From assembly GCF_030811715.1 (NCBI RefSeq), contig NZ_JAUSRH010000003.1:372001-436000 (forward strand): a stretch of 64,000 nucleotides of DNA, in the 5' to 3' direction. Shown here one piece after another: positions 54,081 to 63,131 of this stretch. Every line of letters starts with the position of its first letter. Position 1 is the stretch's first letter. The DNA is from Sinomonas atrocyanea. GTDB lineage: Bacteria > Actinomycetota > Actinomycetes > Actinomycetales > Micrococcaceae. The notes under the pieces were generated by a model that saw only the letters and a program-made list of their open reading frames with translations, had not been told where the DNA came from and made no database searches. The translations under genes and the position numbers were made by a program.

Positions 54081-54932
54081 TCAGGCGGTCAGGAAGTCGA
54101 TGACCTCTTCGACACGGCCCAGCAGCGAGGGCTCCAGATCGGCGTAGGTGCGCACGGCCCCGAGGAGCTTCTGCCAGCCGAGCCCGACGTCCTCCGCGGT
54201 GCGGTGCGGCCACCCGAAGGCCTTGAGGATCCCGGTCTTCCAGTCCGTCCCCCGTGGGACGGTGGGCCACGCGGGGATGCCGAGCACCGAGGGCTTGATG
54301 GCCTGCCAGACGTCCACGTAGGGGTGGCCGACGACGAGCACGTTCCCAGCGGCGCCGGGCACCGCCATCGCCTCGGCGACGATGCGCGACTCCTTCGAGC
54401 CCGCCACCAGGTGGTCCACGATGATCCCGAGCTTCCGGCCCGGCCCGGGGCCGAACGCGGCGACTGCCCCCGCCAGGTCGTCGACTCCGTGCAGGGGCTC
54501 GACCACGATCCCCTCCACGCGGAGGTCGTCGCCCCACACCTTCTCCACGAGCTCGGCATCGTGCTTGCCCTCGACCCAGACCCGGCTCGCCTTCGCCACC
54601 TGCGCGCGCAACCCCTCGACGCGGACGGAACCGGACGCGGTGCGGGCAGGGGCAGCGGGCTGGGTCCGCGGGGCCGGCGGCCCGACGCGGACGGGCCGGC
54701 CGTCGAGGAGGAAGCCGAACCCGAGCTGGAACGAGCGGGTGCGCCCGCGCCGGTCCTCGAGGCTCATGACGTGCATCCCGCCGGACTTCTCCACACGGAC
54801 CACGGCGCCGACCCAGCCGCTCTCGGCGTCCTCGAGGACGAGTCCGAGCTCGGCGGGGACGAGGGGCAGTTCGGCACGGGACGGGGCAGCGAGGTCGGCC
54901 GGCCCCCAGGAGTCATAGCTGAGTCGGTCCAC
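54081..54932 (-). CDS. DUF3097-family protein with a TOPRIM-like signature
   Basis: 283 residues from GTG 54932 (MDRLSYDSWGPAD). The N-terminal half is a beta-rich region (LGLVLEDAESGWVGAVVRVE) found in actinobacterial DUF3097 proteins. The C-terminal half has VEGKHDAELVEKVWGDDLR (about 120–138) and LGIIVDHLVAGSKESRI (about 168–184), which resemble the Glu-containing and DxD-containing segments of TOPRIM domains such as RNase M5. The second Asp of DxD is replaced (DHL). A nucleic-acid role is therefore only a suggestion. No membrane segment or signal peptide. Confidence 0.75.
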   Translation of the reverse strand: MDRLSYDSWGPADLAAPSRAELPLVPAELGLVLEDAESGWVGAVVRVEKSGGMHVMSLEDRRGRTRSFQLGFGFLLDGRPVRVGPPAPRTQPAAPARTASGSVRVEGLRAQVAKASRVWVEGKHDAELVEKVWGDDLRVEGIVVEPLHGVDDLAGAVAAFGPGPGRKLGIIVDHLVAGSKESRIVAEAMAVPGAAGNVLVVGHPYVDVWQAIKPSVLGIPAWPTVPRGTDWKTGILKAFGWPHRTAEDVGLGWQKLLGAVRTYADLEPSLLGRVEEVIDFLTA

Positions 54933-55029
54933 CCGCCGAATCCTACGGCGGCCCGCGCCGTCGCGCCCCGCGGACGCGCCGTGGCCGAGGGCACAGCACG
55001 GGGGTTCCCGCCGGGGCCGGTGTGCGTAC

Positions 55030-55061
55030 TAGACTTAGCACTTGATCCCAGAGAGTGCTAA
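55030..55061 (+). promoter_or_regulatory. CIRCE operator and -10 element of hrcA-dnaJ
   Basis: TTAGCACTT (55035–55043), 9-nt spacer, GAGTGCTAA (55053–55061): 8 of 9 positions of each half form the CIRCE inverted repeat, the binding site of HrcA. A TAGACT -10 candidate at 55030–55035 overlaps the first base of the repeat. HrcA would thus repress its own operon and release it under heat or misfolding stress. Confidence 0.9.
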
Positions 55062-55100
55062 GCCGCGGGTGCGCCGCCCGCCGTCGCAGCAGGAGGTGTG

Positions 55101-56117
55101 ATGAACGAGCCCCGGAAGCTGGAGGTCCTGCGGGCGATCGTGGAGGACTACGTCCACTACCGCGAGCCCGTCGGGTCCAAAGCGCTCGTGGAACGCCACC
55201 GGCTCGGCGTCTCGAGCGCCACGATCCGCAACGACATGGCCGCCCTCGAGGACGACGGCCTCATCACGGCCCCGCACACGAGCGCCGGGCGCGTGCCCAC
55301 TGACAAGGGCTACCGGGTCTTCGTGGACCACCTCGCTGCGGTGCGGCCGCTGTCCGCCGCCGAGAAGCAGGCGATCCAGGCGCTCCTGGACGGAGCGAAC
55401 GACCTGGACGACGTCCTCGAGCGCACGGTCAGGCTCCTGTCGCAGTTGACCAACCAGGTCGCCGTCGTGCAGTACCCGCAGCTGGGCCGCGCCAAGGTTC
55501 GCCATGTCGAGGCGGTGTCCATGGCCCCGCGCCAGGTGCTGCTCGTCCTCATTGCGGACACCGGCACGGTCGAGCAGCGCGTGCACACCGTGAGCGAGGA
55601 CGTCGACCGGGACCGGCTCGCCTACCTGCGGCAGCGGTTCCTCGACGGACTCGCCGGGACTGCCGTCGCACGGCTCTCCGCGGGAGCGGCGGAGGTCGTC
55701 GCCTCGCTCGCGCCGCAGGACCAGCGGCTGGGCGCCGAGCTGGCCCACGGCCTCGGCACCCTCGCCGAGGCGAGCCGCGAAGACCGGATGGTGATGGCCG
55801 GCACCGCCTACCTCGCGAGGTCGAACAGCGACTTCCTGCAGAGCATCTCGCCGGTGCTCGAGGCGCTCGAGGAACAGGTCGTCCTCCTGAGGCTCCTCTC
55901 GGAGATGGCGAGTGACCCCCGCGGCGTCACGGTGACGATCGGGCGGGAGAACCCGTACGTCGGCCTCGCCGAGACCTCCGTCGTGGCAACCGGGTACGGG
56001 CAGGACGACGGCCCGAAGCTCGGCATCCTCGGCCCCACACGCATGGACTATCCGGCCACGATGGCCGCGGTGCGGGCGGTCGCCCGCTACCTGTCGAAGA
56101 TCATCGCCGGAAGCTGA
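55101..56117 (+). CDS. hrcA: Heat-inducible transcriptional repressor HrcA
   Basis: Winged-helix repressor of class I heat-shock genes that binds CIRCE. 338 residues from ATG 55101 with AGGAGG at 55091–55096; the adjacent GTG at 55098 is too close to that site. The N-terminal HTH region has [20 protein letters not shown] and [13 protein letters not shown]. The C-terminal part has the GAF-like dimerisation domain ending in [20 protein letters not shown] and [15 protein letters not shown]. Followed by dnaJ in 15 nt, the common hrcA-dnaJ2 pairing of actinobacteria. Confidence 0.97.
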   Translation: MNEPRKLEVLRAIVEDYVHYREPVGSKALVERHRLGVSSATIRNDMAALEDDGLITAPHTSAGRVPTDKGYRVFVDHLAAVRPLSAAEKQAIQALLDGANDLDDVLERTVRLLSQLTNQVAVVQYPQLGRAKVRHVEAVSMAPRQVLLVLIADTGTVEQRVHTVSEDVDRDRLAYLRQRFLDGLAGTAVARLSAGAAEVVASLAPQDQRLGAELAHGLGTLAEASREDRMVMAGTAYLARSNSDFLQSISPVLEALEEQVVLLRLLSEMASDPRGVTVTIGRENPYVGLAETSVVATGYGQDDGPKLGILGPTRMDYPATMAAVRAVARYLSKIIAGS

Positions 56118-56131
56118 GAAGAAAGAGAACT

Positions 56132-57259
56132 GTGAGCAGCCACTACGAAACCCTCGGCGTGCAGACGGATGCGACGCCCGAGGAGATCAAGAAGGCCTAC
56201 AAGAAGCTGGCCCGCAAGCTCCACCCGGACATGAACCCGGGCGAGGACGCCGCGGACCGCTTCAAGGCGGTCACCCACGCCTACGAAGTCCTCTCGGACC
56301 CCCAGAAGCGGCGGATCTACGACACGACGGGCAACGAGAACGGCACCGACAACGGCTTCTCCGGGGGCTACAACGGGGCCGGCTTCGCCTTCCAGGACAT
56401 CTTCGAGACCTTCTTCGGCGGCGGCGCGGCGCAGTCCGGCCCCGCGTCCCGGGTCCGGCGCGGACAGGACGCGCTCATCGCCGTCCGGATCGAGCTCAAG
56501 GATGCCGTCTTCGGCGTCAACAAGAAGCTCGAGGTCGACACCGCCGTCGTCTGCACCCGCTGCGACGGCTCGTGCTGCGAGCCGGGCACCCAGCCCGTCC
56601 GCTGCGGCGTCTGCGGAGGCTCGGGCCACATCCAGCGCCCGGTCCGCTCGATCCTCGGCCAGGTCATGACCATGGCCACGTGCCCCACCTGCCAGGGGTT
56701 CGGCACGGAGATCCCCAGCCCGTGCAACGAGTGCGGCGGCGAGGGCCGCGTGCGCAGCCGGCGCTCGCTCACCGTCAAGATCCCGGCCGGCGTGTCCACG
56801 GGTACCCGCATCCAGCTCGCCGGCCAGGGCGAGGCCGGCACCGCCGGCGGCCCCTCCGGCGACCTCTACGTCGAGATCCGCGTGGCCGCCCACCCCACGT
56901 TTACACGTGAGGGCGACGACCTGCATGCGACGCTCAGCGTCCCCATGACCGCGGCGGCGCTCGGGTCCGAGATGACCCTCGAGACGTTCGACGGAGAGCA
57001 GAGCATCACGCTGCGGCCCGGGAGCCAGTCGGGCGATGTGGTGACCCTGCACGACCTCGGCGTTGCCCGGCTGCGCGGCACGGGCCGCGGGGACCTCCTG
57101 GTGCACGTCAGGGTCGAGACCCCGACCAAGCTCGACGCCGAGCAGGAGGAGCTCCTGCGCCAGTTCGCCAAGCTGCGCGGCGAGCAGGTCGGCGAGGGCA
57201 AGCTCGTGGGCAGCGGCGGCATGTTCGCCAAGCTCCGCGACAAGCTCGGCAATCTCTGA
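56132..57259 (+). CDS. dnaJ: Molecular chaperone DnaJ (DnaJ2 type)
   Basis: Hsp40 co-chaperone of DnaK. 375 residues from GTG 56132 with AAGAAAGAG upstream. J domain at 1–66 with the HPD tripeptide (KLHPDMNPG), a Gly/Phe-rich stretch ([19 protein letters not shown]), and a zinc region with [16 protein letters not shown] and CNECGGEG. The first zinc repeat is atypical (CTRCDGSC). Co-transcribed with hrcA under CIRCE control. rsmE follows 2 nt after the stop. Confidence 0.96.
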   Translation: MSSHYETLGVQTDATPEEIKKAYKKLARKLHPDMNPGEDAADRFKAVTHAYEVLSDPQKRRIYDTTGNENGTDNGFSGGYNGAGFAFQDIFETFFGGGAAQSGPASRVRRGQDALIAVRIELKDAVFGVNKKLEVDTAVVCTRCDGSCCEPGTQPVRCGVCGGSGHIQRPVRSILGQVMTMATCPTCQGFGTEIPSPCNECGGEGRVRSRRSLTVKIPAGVSTGTRIQLAGQGEAGTAGGPSGDLYVEIRVAAHPTFTREGDDLHATLSVPMTAAALGSEMTLETFDGEQSITLRPGSQSGDVVTLHDLGVARLRGTGRGDLLVHVRVETPTKLDAEQEELLRQFAKLRGEQVGEGKLVGSGGMFAKLRDKLGNL

Positions 57260-57261
57260 CG

Positions 57262-58047
57262 ATGTCCCGGCCGCTCTTCTACGTCGCCCCCGGCGCGCTC
57301 GACGGCGCAGTCCCCGGAAGCACCATGACGGTCGACGGGGCCGAGGGCCGGCACGCCGTCGCGGTCCGGCGGCTGGGCGTGGGGGAGGGCGTCGACGTCT
57401 CGGACGGCGCCGGCACCCGCGCCGTCGGCACGGTCAGCAGGGCCGAGGGCTCCGTGCTGGAGGCGGTCGTCGACACGGTCGTGCACGAGGAGCGCCCGCC
57501 CTTCCGGCTCGTGCTCGTCCAGGCGCTGGCCAAGGGCGACCGGGACGAGCTCGCCGCCGAGACGGCGACCGAACTCGGCGTGGATGCGGTCATCCCGTGG
57601 CAGGCCGAGCGGTCGATCGTGCGGTGGAAAGGCGAGCGCGCCCAGAAGGCCATCGCGAAGTGGCGCTCGGTGGTCCTCGCGGCGGCCAAGCAGGCACGCC
57701 GCGCCTGGGTGCCGGCCGTCGAGCCCGCGCTCGACGACGCCCGCCTCGCCGAGCGCATCGCGCAGGCGCGGCTCGCAGTCGTGCTCCACGAGGAGGCGAG
57801 GGAATCGCTCGCGGAGATCCTTCGCGGTGTGGCCCTGGCGGACGGAACGGCCGCCGAGGGGGAGATCCTGTTCATCGTGGGCCCGGAGGGCGGCATCAGC
57901 CCCGCCGAACTCGGCCGCTTCGTCCAGGCGGGGGCGCGCACAGCTCTTCTGGGCCCCCACGTGCTGCGGTCCTCGACGGCAGGACCGGCCGCGCTCGCAC
58001 TCGCCGGCGAACACCTGGGCCGCTGGGGAACCAGGGACGGCCGCTAG
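57262..58047 (+). CDS. rsmE: 16S rRNA (uracil-1498-N3) methyltransferase RsmE
   Basis: SPOUT-fold methyltransferase of the small ribosomal subunit. 261 residues from ATG 57262. The N-terminal PUA-like part contains GAEGRHAVAVRRLGVGEGV. The C-terminal SAM-binding knot has ILFIVGPEGGISPAEL and LGPHVLRSSTAGPAALAL, with LVQALAKGDRDELAAETATELGV earlier. Operon-linked to hrcA-dnaJ. Its TAG shares CTAG with the stop of the convergent lipoprotein gene. Confidence 0.95.
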   Translation: MSRPLFYVAPGALDGAVPGSTMTVDGAEGRHAVAVRRLGVGEGVDVSDGAGTRAVGTVSRAEGSVLEAVVDTVVHEERPPFRLVLVQALAKGDRDELAAETATELGVDAVIPWQAERSIVRWKGERAQKAIAKWRSVVLAAAKQARRAWVPAVEPALDDARLAERIAQARLAVVLHEEARESLAEILRGVALADGTAAEGEILFIVGPEGGISPAELGRFVQAGARTALLGPHVLRSSTAGPAALALAGEHLGRWGTRDGR

Positions 58048-58994
58048 CCCGTGACGGTGAACGACTTGGAGTCCCAGGCCGCGGTACTCGAGGTCGCCGA
58101 CGGCGAGGCGTCCTCCGCGGGCAGGACCCGCACCTCGTAGTTCCCGGGCGGCAGGTTCACCGAGAAGGTGAACTCGCCCAGATGCCCCGCCTCATGCCCC
58201 GGGGTCACGTTCCCGCTGACGTACACCGACCGGTTCCCCTGCGCATCGTGCCGCAGGACCTGCCACGCGAACGGCTTGTCCGGCGAGGTGGCCCGGCCGA
58301 AGACCTTGAGCGAGCCCTTGAGCTGGCTCCCTTCCTGCGGGTCGATGATCCACACCGGCGCGATCATGGACGGGTCGCGCTGCATGAGCTGCCCCAGCTG
58401 GACCCGCTCGAAGGCCAGCTGGGAGGTCCGGCCGTCGACCAGGAGCATGACCGAGATCGGCTGTCCGGCGTCGACGAGTCCCGAGCTGGCCGCCGCCGCC
58501 GTCGCGGTGTAGACCAGCTGCTGGACCGCGAGCTGCGCCGTCGGCTCGTCCACGCCGGTGTTGAACGCGTCGTCGGAGACATCGACAGTGATGTAGTTCC
58601 GCCCCGAGACGGACGCGGCGAGCTTCTTGGGCGACTGCCACGGACTGAAGTAGTGGGGATCGAGCGGCTTCTGCGACATCATGATCCGCAGGGCGGTCGC
58701 GATGGGGTTGTCGTGCGAATCGGCGTCGCGGAACTCCCGGTACAGGTAGACGCCGTCCCGGGCCCGGCCCAGCCAGTACACCGGCGCCTTCGCCGAGGTC
58801 TGGGACGTCTCGAGAGGAGCGGAGGCCTGCGTCATTCCGCTGGTGGGGCCCGCCGTCGACCCCGCAGCAATGCTCGGCTGCGGGGTGCCGACTGCCGTGC
58901 AGCCCGCAAGGGGCAGGCCCGCGGCGAGGAGGGCGGCAGCAAGGACCCGCGCGCCCGGTCGGCGCCCGCTCCCCAGCCCAGCTCGAAGTGCCAT
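58044..58994 (-). CDS. Lipoprotein with GerMN and Gmad2 domains
   Basis: 316 residues from ATG 58994 with AGGGGAA upstream. The signal peptide ends in a clear LAGC lipobox (Cys32), so it is a membrane-anchored extracytoplasmic lipoprotein. A GerMN (germane) domain spans about 70–210 (PVYWLGRARDGVYLYREF onward, then VQQLVYTATAAA). A Gmad2 immunoglobulin-like domain follows at about 217–315 (VWIIDPQEGSQLKGSLKVFG). These domains occur in spore germination proteins and also in lipoproteins of non-spore-formers, so a cell-envelope role is inferred. The gene ends within the last codon of rsmE. Confidence 0.88.
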   Translation of the reverse strand: MALRAGLGSGRRPGARVLAAALLAAGLPLAGCTAVGTPQPSIAAGSTAGPTSGMTQASAPLETSQTSAKAPVYWLGRARDGVYLYREFRDADSHDNPIATALRIMMSQKPLDPHYFSPWQSPKKLAASVSGRNYITVDVSDDAFNTGVDEPTAQLAVQQLVYTATAAAASSGLVDAGQPISVMLLVDGRTSQLAFERVQLGQLMQRDPSMIAPVWIIDPQEGSQLKGSLKVFGRATSPDKPFAWQVLRHDAQGNRSVYVSGNVTPGHEAGHLGEFTFSVNLPPGNYEVRVLPAEDASPSATSSTAAWDSKSFTVTG

Positions 58995-59156
58995 CGGTTC
59001 CCCTGCAGATCAATCGGAGGCCCTCCCTGGGGCCACCGTCCAGCTTGGCACAGCATCTCGGCCCGGTCCCGGCCGTGAGGGGAATAGTGTCCCAAGTGAT
59101 GCACGATTGATATTTCCAACGGCTTTGCCCGGAGCCGATCTCCCGTCCGACGGCCC

Positions 59157-59180
59157 CCGTGCCAGGCACGGCAGTAGGAT
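59157..59180 (+). promoter_or_regulatory. phoH promoter region: -10 element with adjacent palindrome
   Basis: CCGTGCC-A-GGCACGG (59157–59171) is a 7-bp palindrome directly before TAGGAT (59175–59180), a -10 candidate. It may be an operator overlapping the -35. The rest of the 255-base divergent gap (58995–59249) holds an AT-rich patch near 59107–59117 with no clear assignment. GGAGGAG precedes the phoH GTG. Confidence 0.4.
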
Positions 59181-59249
59181 GGACTGAACGGGCGGCCAGA
59201 GGGCCGGCCACGAGCGGCGACGGCCGCACCGAGGAGGAGAGACACGCCT

Positions 59250-60329
59250 GTGACCGCGGAGTTCCCGCACACCACCCCTGCGGCCCGCACCGAGGTGCTG
59301 CGCTTCGGTTCGAGCGACGAGATGGTCCGCATCCTCGGCCCCCACGACGAAGCGCTGCGGTACGTCGAGGAGCAGTTCCCGGCGGTGTCGATCCACGCAC
59401 GGGGGAACGAGCTCACGATCGTCGGCCCGACTGCCGAGGTCCCGCATATCCGGCGCCTCTTCGAGGAGATCTCGGCCATTGCCGCGAGCGGCGCCACGGT
59501 GACCACAGCGTCGCTCGAGCAGCTCGTCGCAATGCTCCGCACCCAGACAGTCGCGAGCCCCTCCGATGTGCTCACGCACAACATCCTCTCGAGCCGGGGC
59601 CGGACGATCCGGCCCAAGACGGCCAACCAGAAGGAGTACGTCGACGCGATCGACGCCAACACCGTGATCTTCGGGATCGGCCCCGCCGGAACAGGCAAGA
59701 CCTACCTCGCGATGGCCAAGGCTGTGCAGGCGCTCCAGCACAAGGACGTCAGCCGGATCATCCTCACGCGGCCCGCCGTGGAGGCGGGGGAGCGGCTCGG
59801 GTTCCTCCCGGGCACCCTCAGCGACAAGATCGACCCGTACCTGCGTCCCCTCTACGACGCGCTGCACGACATGATGGACCCCGAGTCCATTCCGCGGCTC
59901 ATGGCGGCCGGCACCATCGAGGTCGCCCCGCTCGCGTACATGCGCGGGCGCACCCTCAACGACGCCTTCATCATCCTCGACGAGGCGCAGAACACCACGC
60001 CCGAGCAGATGAAGATGTTCCTCACGCGCCTGGGCTTCGGCTCGAAGATGGTCGTGACCGGGGACGTGACCCAGGTCGACCTCCCCACGGGAGCGGCCTC
60101 GGGCCTGCGGATCGTCCAGCAGATCCTCCAGGGCGTCGAGGATGTGAACTTCTCGGTGCTCGATGCCTCGGACGTGGTCCGGCACCGGCTCGTGGGAGAC
60201 ATCGTCGACGCCTATGGACGGTGGGACGCGAAGGAGCGTGCGAGGGCACAGCGCCGGCGCGACCAGGCCCGCGCGCAGGGGGCCTGGTCGCCGGCCGCCG
60301 GCGCGCCTGAGTCTAAGCTGGAACCGTGA
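59250..60329 (+). CDS. phoH: PhoH-family ATPase
   Basis: Cytoplasmic ATPase, likely linked to RNA metabolism through its neighbour ybeY. 359 residues from GTG 59250. Walker A is IGPAGTGKTYLA (about 148–159), Walker B is FIILDEAQNTTPEQM, and VVTGDVTQVDLPTG is also typical. The N-terminal ~90 residues carry a KH-like segment (LTIVGPTAEVPHIRRLF). GTGA overlap with ybeY. Same order (phoH–ybeY–CBS protein–era) as in mycobacteria. Confidence 0.95.
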   Translation: MTAEFPHTTPAARTEVLRFGSSDEMVRILGPHDEALRYVEEQFPAVSIHARGNELTIVGPTAEVPHIRRLFEEISAIAASGATVTTASLEQLVAMLRTQTVASPSDVLTHNILSSRGRTIRPKTANQKEYVDAIDANTVIFGIGPAGTGKTYLAMAKAVQALQHKDVSRIILTRPAVEAGERLGFLPGTLSDKIDPYLRPLYDALHDMMDPESIPRLMAAGTIEVAPLAYMRGRTLNDAFIILDEAQNTTPEQMKMFLTRLGFGSKMVVTGDVTQVDLPTGAASGLRIVQQILQGVEDVNFSVLDASDVVRHRLVGDIVDAYGRWDAKERARAQRRRDQARAQGAWSPAAGAPESKLEP

Positions 60330-60799
60330 GCATCGAAGTCAACAACGAGTCCGGCCTCGAGGTCGACGCCGAAGCCCTCGTCCGCCTCGCACGGTTCGTG
60401 TTCGACCGCCTGTGGCTCCATCCGCAGACTGAACTCTCGATCCTGCTGGTCGACGAGGAGGCCATGGAGCGGCTGCACCTCGAGCTCATGGACGAGCCCG
60501 GACCCACGGACGTGCTCTCCGTCCCGATGGACGAGCTCACGCCCGGCGCCCCGGGCCGGCCCACGCCCCAGGGCATGCTCGGGGACATCGCCATCTGTCC
60601 TCAGGTTGCGGCCCAGCAGGCGGAGCGCGGGGGTCACCCGGCCGATGACGAGATGCTCCTGCTTGCGACCCACGGCATCCTGCACCTGCTCGGGTTCGAC
60701 CACGCCGAGCCGGAGGAGCGGGACGAGATGTTCACCCTCCAGCGCGAGCTGCTCACCGAATTCCTCGGGAGGCCGGCACCGAGCGAGACGGTGGCGTGA
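60326..60799 (+). CDS. ybeY: Endoribonuclease YbeY (rRNA maturation factor)
   Basis: Single-strand endoribonuclease involved in 16S rRNA 3' processing and ribosome quality control. 157 residues from GTG 60326. The zinc motif H-x3-H-x5-H is HGILHLLGFDH. LMDEPGPTDVLSVPMDE and LGDIAICPQVA are the usual preceding segments. Coupled by overlapping starts to phoH upstream and the CBS-domain protein downstream. Confidence 0.96.
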   Translation: MSIEVNNESGLEVDAEALVRLARFVFDRLWLHPQTELSILLVDEEAMERLHLELMDEPGPTDVLSVPMDELTPGAPGRPTPQGMLGDIAICPQVAAQQAERGGHPADDEMLLLATHGILHLLGFDHAEPEERDEMFTLQRELLTEFLGRPAPSETVA

Positions 60800-62094
60800 C
60801 CACCGCGTTCCTCCTCACCCTCGCCCTCGTCTTCGTCGTCCTCGCAGGTTTCCTCGCCGCCGCTGAGGCGGCGTTCGCCTTCCTCCCGCGCCACGACGCG
60901 GAGGAGCACATCGAGGCCGGGCATGCCGCCGCCCTCGCGCGGGTCCTGGCCGATCCGGTGCCGCACCTGCACGCCCTGCGGTTCTGGCGCATCTGGTTCG
61001 AGACGGCCGCGGCGGTGGCCGTCGCTGTCCTCGTCCACAGCTGGCTGGACAACGTGTGGCTCGCGGGCCTGGCCGCCACCGTCGTCATGGCACTCATCGG
61101 CTTCCTGCTCGTCGGGGTGTCGCCGCGTCAGCTCGGCCGTCAGCACGCGCTGCCGATCGCGGCAGTGTCCGCGCCGCTCCTGAGCGGCCTCCGGGCGGCC
61201 CTCGGCCCCGTTCCCGGGTGGCTCGTGCGGCTCGGGAGCGCCGCCACCGGCACCGACCCGCGCCACGAGGAGGCCACGTACACCTCGACCGAGCTGCGCG
61301 AATTCGTCGAGCGCTCGAGCGACACTGAGGATCTCGAGGACGAGCAGGCCGAACTGCTCCAGTCCGTGTTCGAACTCGGCGAGACGCTCGTGCGCGCCGT
61401 CATGGTGCCCCGCACCGACATCGTCGCGATCGAGTCCGGGTCGACGCTGCGCCAGTCCATGTCGCTCTTCCTGAGGTCCGGGTGCTCGCGCGTGCCGGTG
61501 TTCCGGGAGAGCCTCGATGACGTCATCGGGATCCTCTACCTCAAGGACGTCGCCGCGCGGCTCCACGAGGCCCCGGGCGCCGAGCGCGAGGCCGTCGACT
61601 CGCTGGCGCGCGAGCCGCGTTTCGTGCCCGAGTCGAAGCCCGTCGACGAACTGCTGAAGGAACTGCAGCGCGAGTCGACCCATCTGGCCATCGTCGTCGA
61701 CGAGTACGGAGGCACCGCCGGCCTGGTCACGCTCGAGGACCTCATCGAGGAGCTCGTCGGCGAGATCGTCGACGAGTACGACGACGACGAGGCCGAGGCC
61801 CTCGACCTCGGCGGCGGCCGGTTCCGCGTGGCCGCCCGCATGGGCCTGGACGACCTCGGCGAGCTGTTCGACGTCGACCTCGAGGACGACGAGGTGGAGA
61901 CCGTCGGCGGGCTCCTCGCCAAGGGCCTGGGCCGGGTGCCGATTGTGGGCAGCACCGCCGACGTCCACGGAATCCGGCTGACCGCGGAGCGGAGGGTCGG
62001 GCGCCGGAACAGGATCAGCCACATCCTCGCCGAGCGCGCCGAACCGACCACGACTACTGAGAACAACGACGAGGCAGGGAACACCCATGGCTGA
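60796..62094 (+). CDS. Hemolysin-like CBS-domain membrane protein (CorC/HlyC family)
   Basis: 432 residues from GTG 60796. The DUF21/CNNM membrane region (about 1–125) has helices at about 4–24 (LLTLALVFVVLAGFLAA), 72–88 and 92–114. Two CBS domains follow: MVPRTDIVAIESGSTLRQSM at about 203 and FVPESKPVDELLKELQRES at about 276, then LAIVVDEYGGTAGLVTLEDL. The CorC_HlyC domain is C-terminal, about 335–420. This family includes Mg/Co efflux-related proteins; "hemolysin" is historical. Overlaps era by 8 bases. Confidence 0.92.
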   Translation: MTTAFLLTLALVFVVLAGFLAAAEAAFAFLPRHDAEEHIEAGHAAALARVLADPVPHLHALRFWRIWFETAAAVAVAVLVHSWLDNVWLAGLAATVVMALIGFLLVGVSPRQLGRQHALPIAAVSAPLLSGLRAALGPVPGWLVRLGSAATGTDPRHEEATYTSTELREFVERSSDTEDLEDEQAELLQSVFELGETLVRAVMVPRTDIVAIESGSTLRQSMSLFLRSGCSRVPVFRESLDDVIGILYLKDVAARLHEAPGAEREAVDSLAREPRFVPESKPVDELLKELQRESTHLAIVVDEYGGTAGLVTLEDLIEELVGEIVDEYDDDEAEALDLGGGRFRVAARMGLDDLGELFDVDLEDDEVETVGGLLAKGLGRVPIVGSTADVHGIRLTAERRVGRRNRISHILAERAEPTTTTENNDEAGNTHG

Positions 62095-63037
62095 GAAGAC
62101 CGAGGGGCAGAACGCCCCCGACTACCGCGCCGGTTTCGCCGTGCTCGTGGGGCGCCCGAACGCGGGCAAGTCGACGCTGACCAACGCCCTCGTGGGCCAG
62201 AAGGTGGCGATCACCTCGGCGAAGCCCCAGACGACGCGGCACACGATCCGCGGCATCGTCCACCGCGAGGACGGCCAGCTGATCCTCGTGGACACCCCCG
62301 GGCTCCACCGCCCGCGGACCCTGCTCGGCCAGCGGCTGAACGACCTCGTGGCCGAGACCCTCTCGGAGGTCGACGCCATCGGGTTCTGCATCCCCGCGAA
62401 CGAGCGGATCGGCCCGGGCGACAAGTACATCGCCAACCAGCTCGCCGCCGTCCCGCGCAAGCCGATCGTCGCGCTCGTCACCAAGGCCGACCTCGTGGAC
62501 CGCGCCCAGCTGACCGAGCAGCTCCTCGCTGTCGACGCGCTCGGCCGCGAGGTCCTCGGCGGCGAGGGCTGGGCCGACGTCGTGCCCGTGTCCGGGCAGG
62601 ACGGGTACCAGGTCTCCACCGTCGCAGACGTCCTGATCGGCCACATGCCCGCCTCGCCGCCGCTCTACCCGGACGGAGAGCTCACGGACGAGCCCGAGGC
62701 GGTCATGGTCGCCGAGCTGATCCGCGAGGCGGCCCTCGAGGGCGTCCGCGACGAGCTCCCGCACTCCCTCGCCGTCGTGGTCGAGGAGATCGTGCCGCGC
62801 GAAGGACGCAGCGAGGACAACCAGCTCCTCGACGTCAGGGTCAACCTGTTCGTCGAGCGTCCCTCGCAGAAGGCGATCATCATCGGCAAGGGCGGCTCGC
62901 GGCTGCGCGAGGTCGGCACCGCGGCGCGGCGCGGCATCGAGGCCCTCCTCGGGACCCGCATCTACCTGGACCTGCACGTGAAGGTCGCCAAGGACTGGCA
63001 GCGCGACCCCAAGCAGCTGGGCCGGCTCGGGTTCTGA
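62087..63037 (+). CDS. era: GTPase Era
   Basis: GTPase that binds the 3' end of 16S rRNA and aids 30S maturation. 316 residues from ATG 62087. G1 is GRPNAGKSTLTN, switch I has TTRHTIRGIV, G3 is DTPGLHRPR, and G4 reads VTKADL (NKxD in many bacteria). The C-terminal KH domain has QKAIIIGKGGSRLREVGTAAR. Closes the phoH-ybeY-CBS-era unit. Confidence 0.97.
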   Translation: MAEKTEGQNAPDYRAGFAVLVGRPNAGKSTLTNALVGQKVAITSAKPQTTRHTIRGIVHREDGQLILVDTPGLHRPRTLLGQRLNDLVAETLSEVDAIGFCIPANERIGPGDKYIANQLAAVPRKPIVALVTKADLVDRAQLTEQLLAVDALGREVLGGEGWADVVPVSGQDGYQVSTVADVLIGHMPASPPLYPDGELTDEPEAVMVAELIREAALEGVRDELPHSLAVVVEEIVPREGRSEDNQLLDVRVNLFVERPSQKAIIIGKGGSRLREVGTAARRGIEALLGTRIYLDLHVKVAKDWQRDPKQLGRLGF

Positions 63038-63131
63038 CCGGGCGTGCCGCCGCCCCGGCTCCGCCTACAGGGCCTACACAGGGCGGCCGGTTACCATATA
63101 CCGACCCAGCCCCTCGCAGGAAGGCCTCTCC
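63038..63131 (+). promoter_or_regulatory. Upstream region of the LCP-family gene
   Basis: TACCATATAC at 63092–63101 is an AT-rich -10 candidate in an otherwise GC-rich gap. AGGAAGG at 63118–63124 is the ribosome binding site and decides the TTG start at 63132. Confidence 0.4.

Noticed and set aside
54959-55061. Plus-strand frames extending upstream across the DUF3097 gene
   Set aside because: They are antisense to the DUF3097 gene, have no ribosome binding site and end in the CIRCE region.
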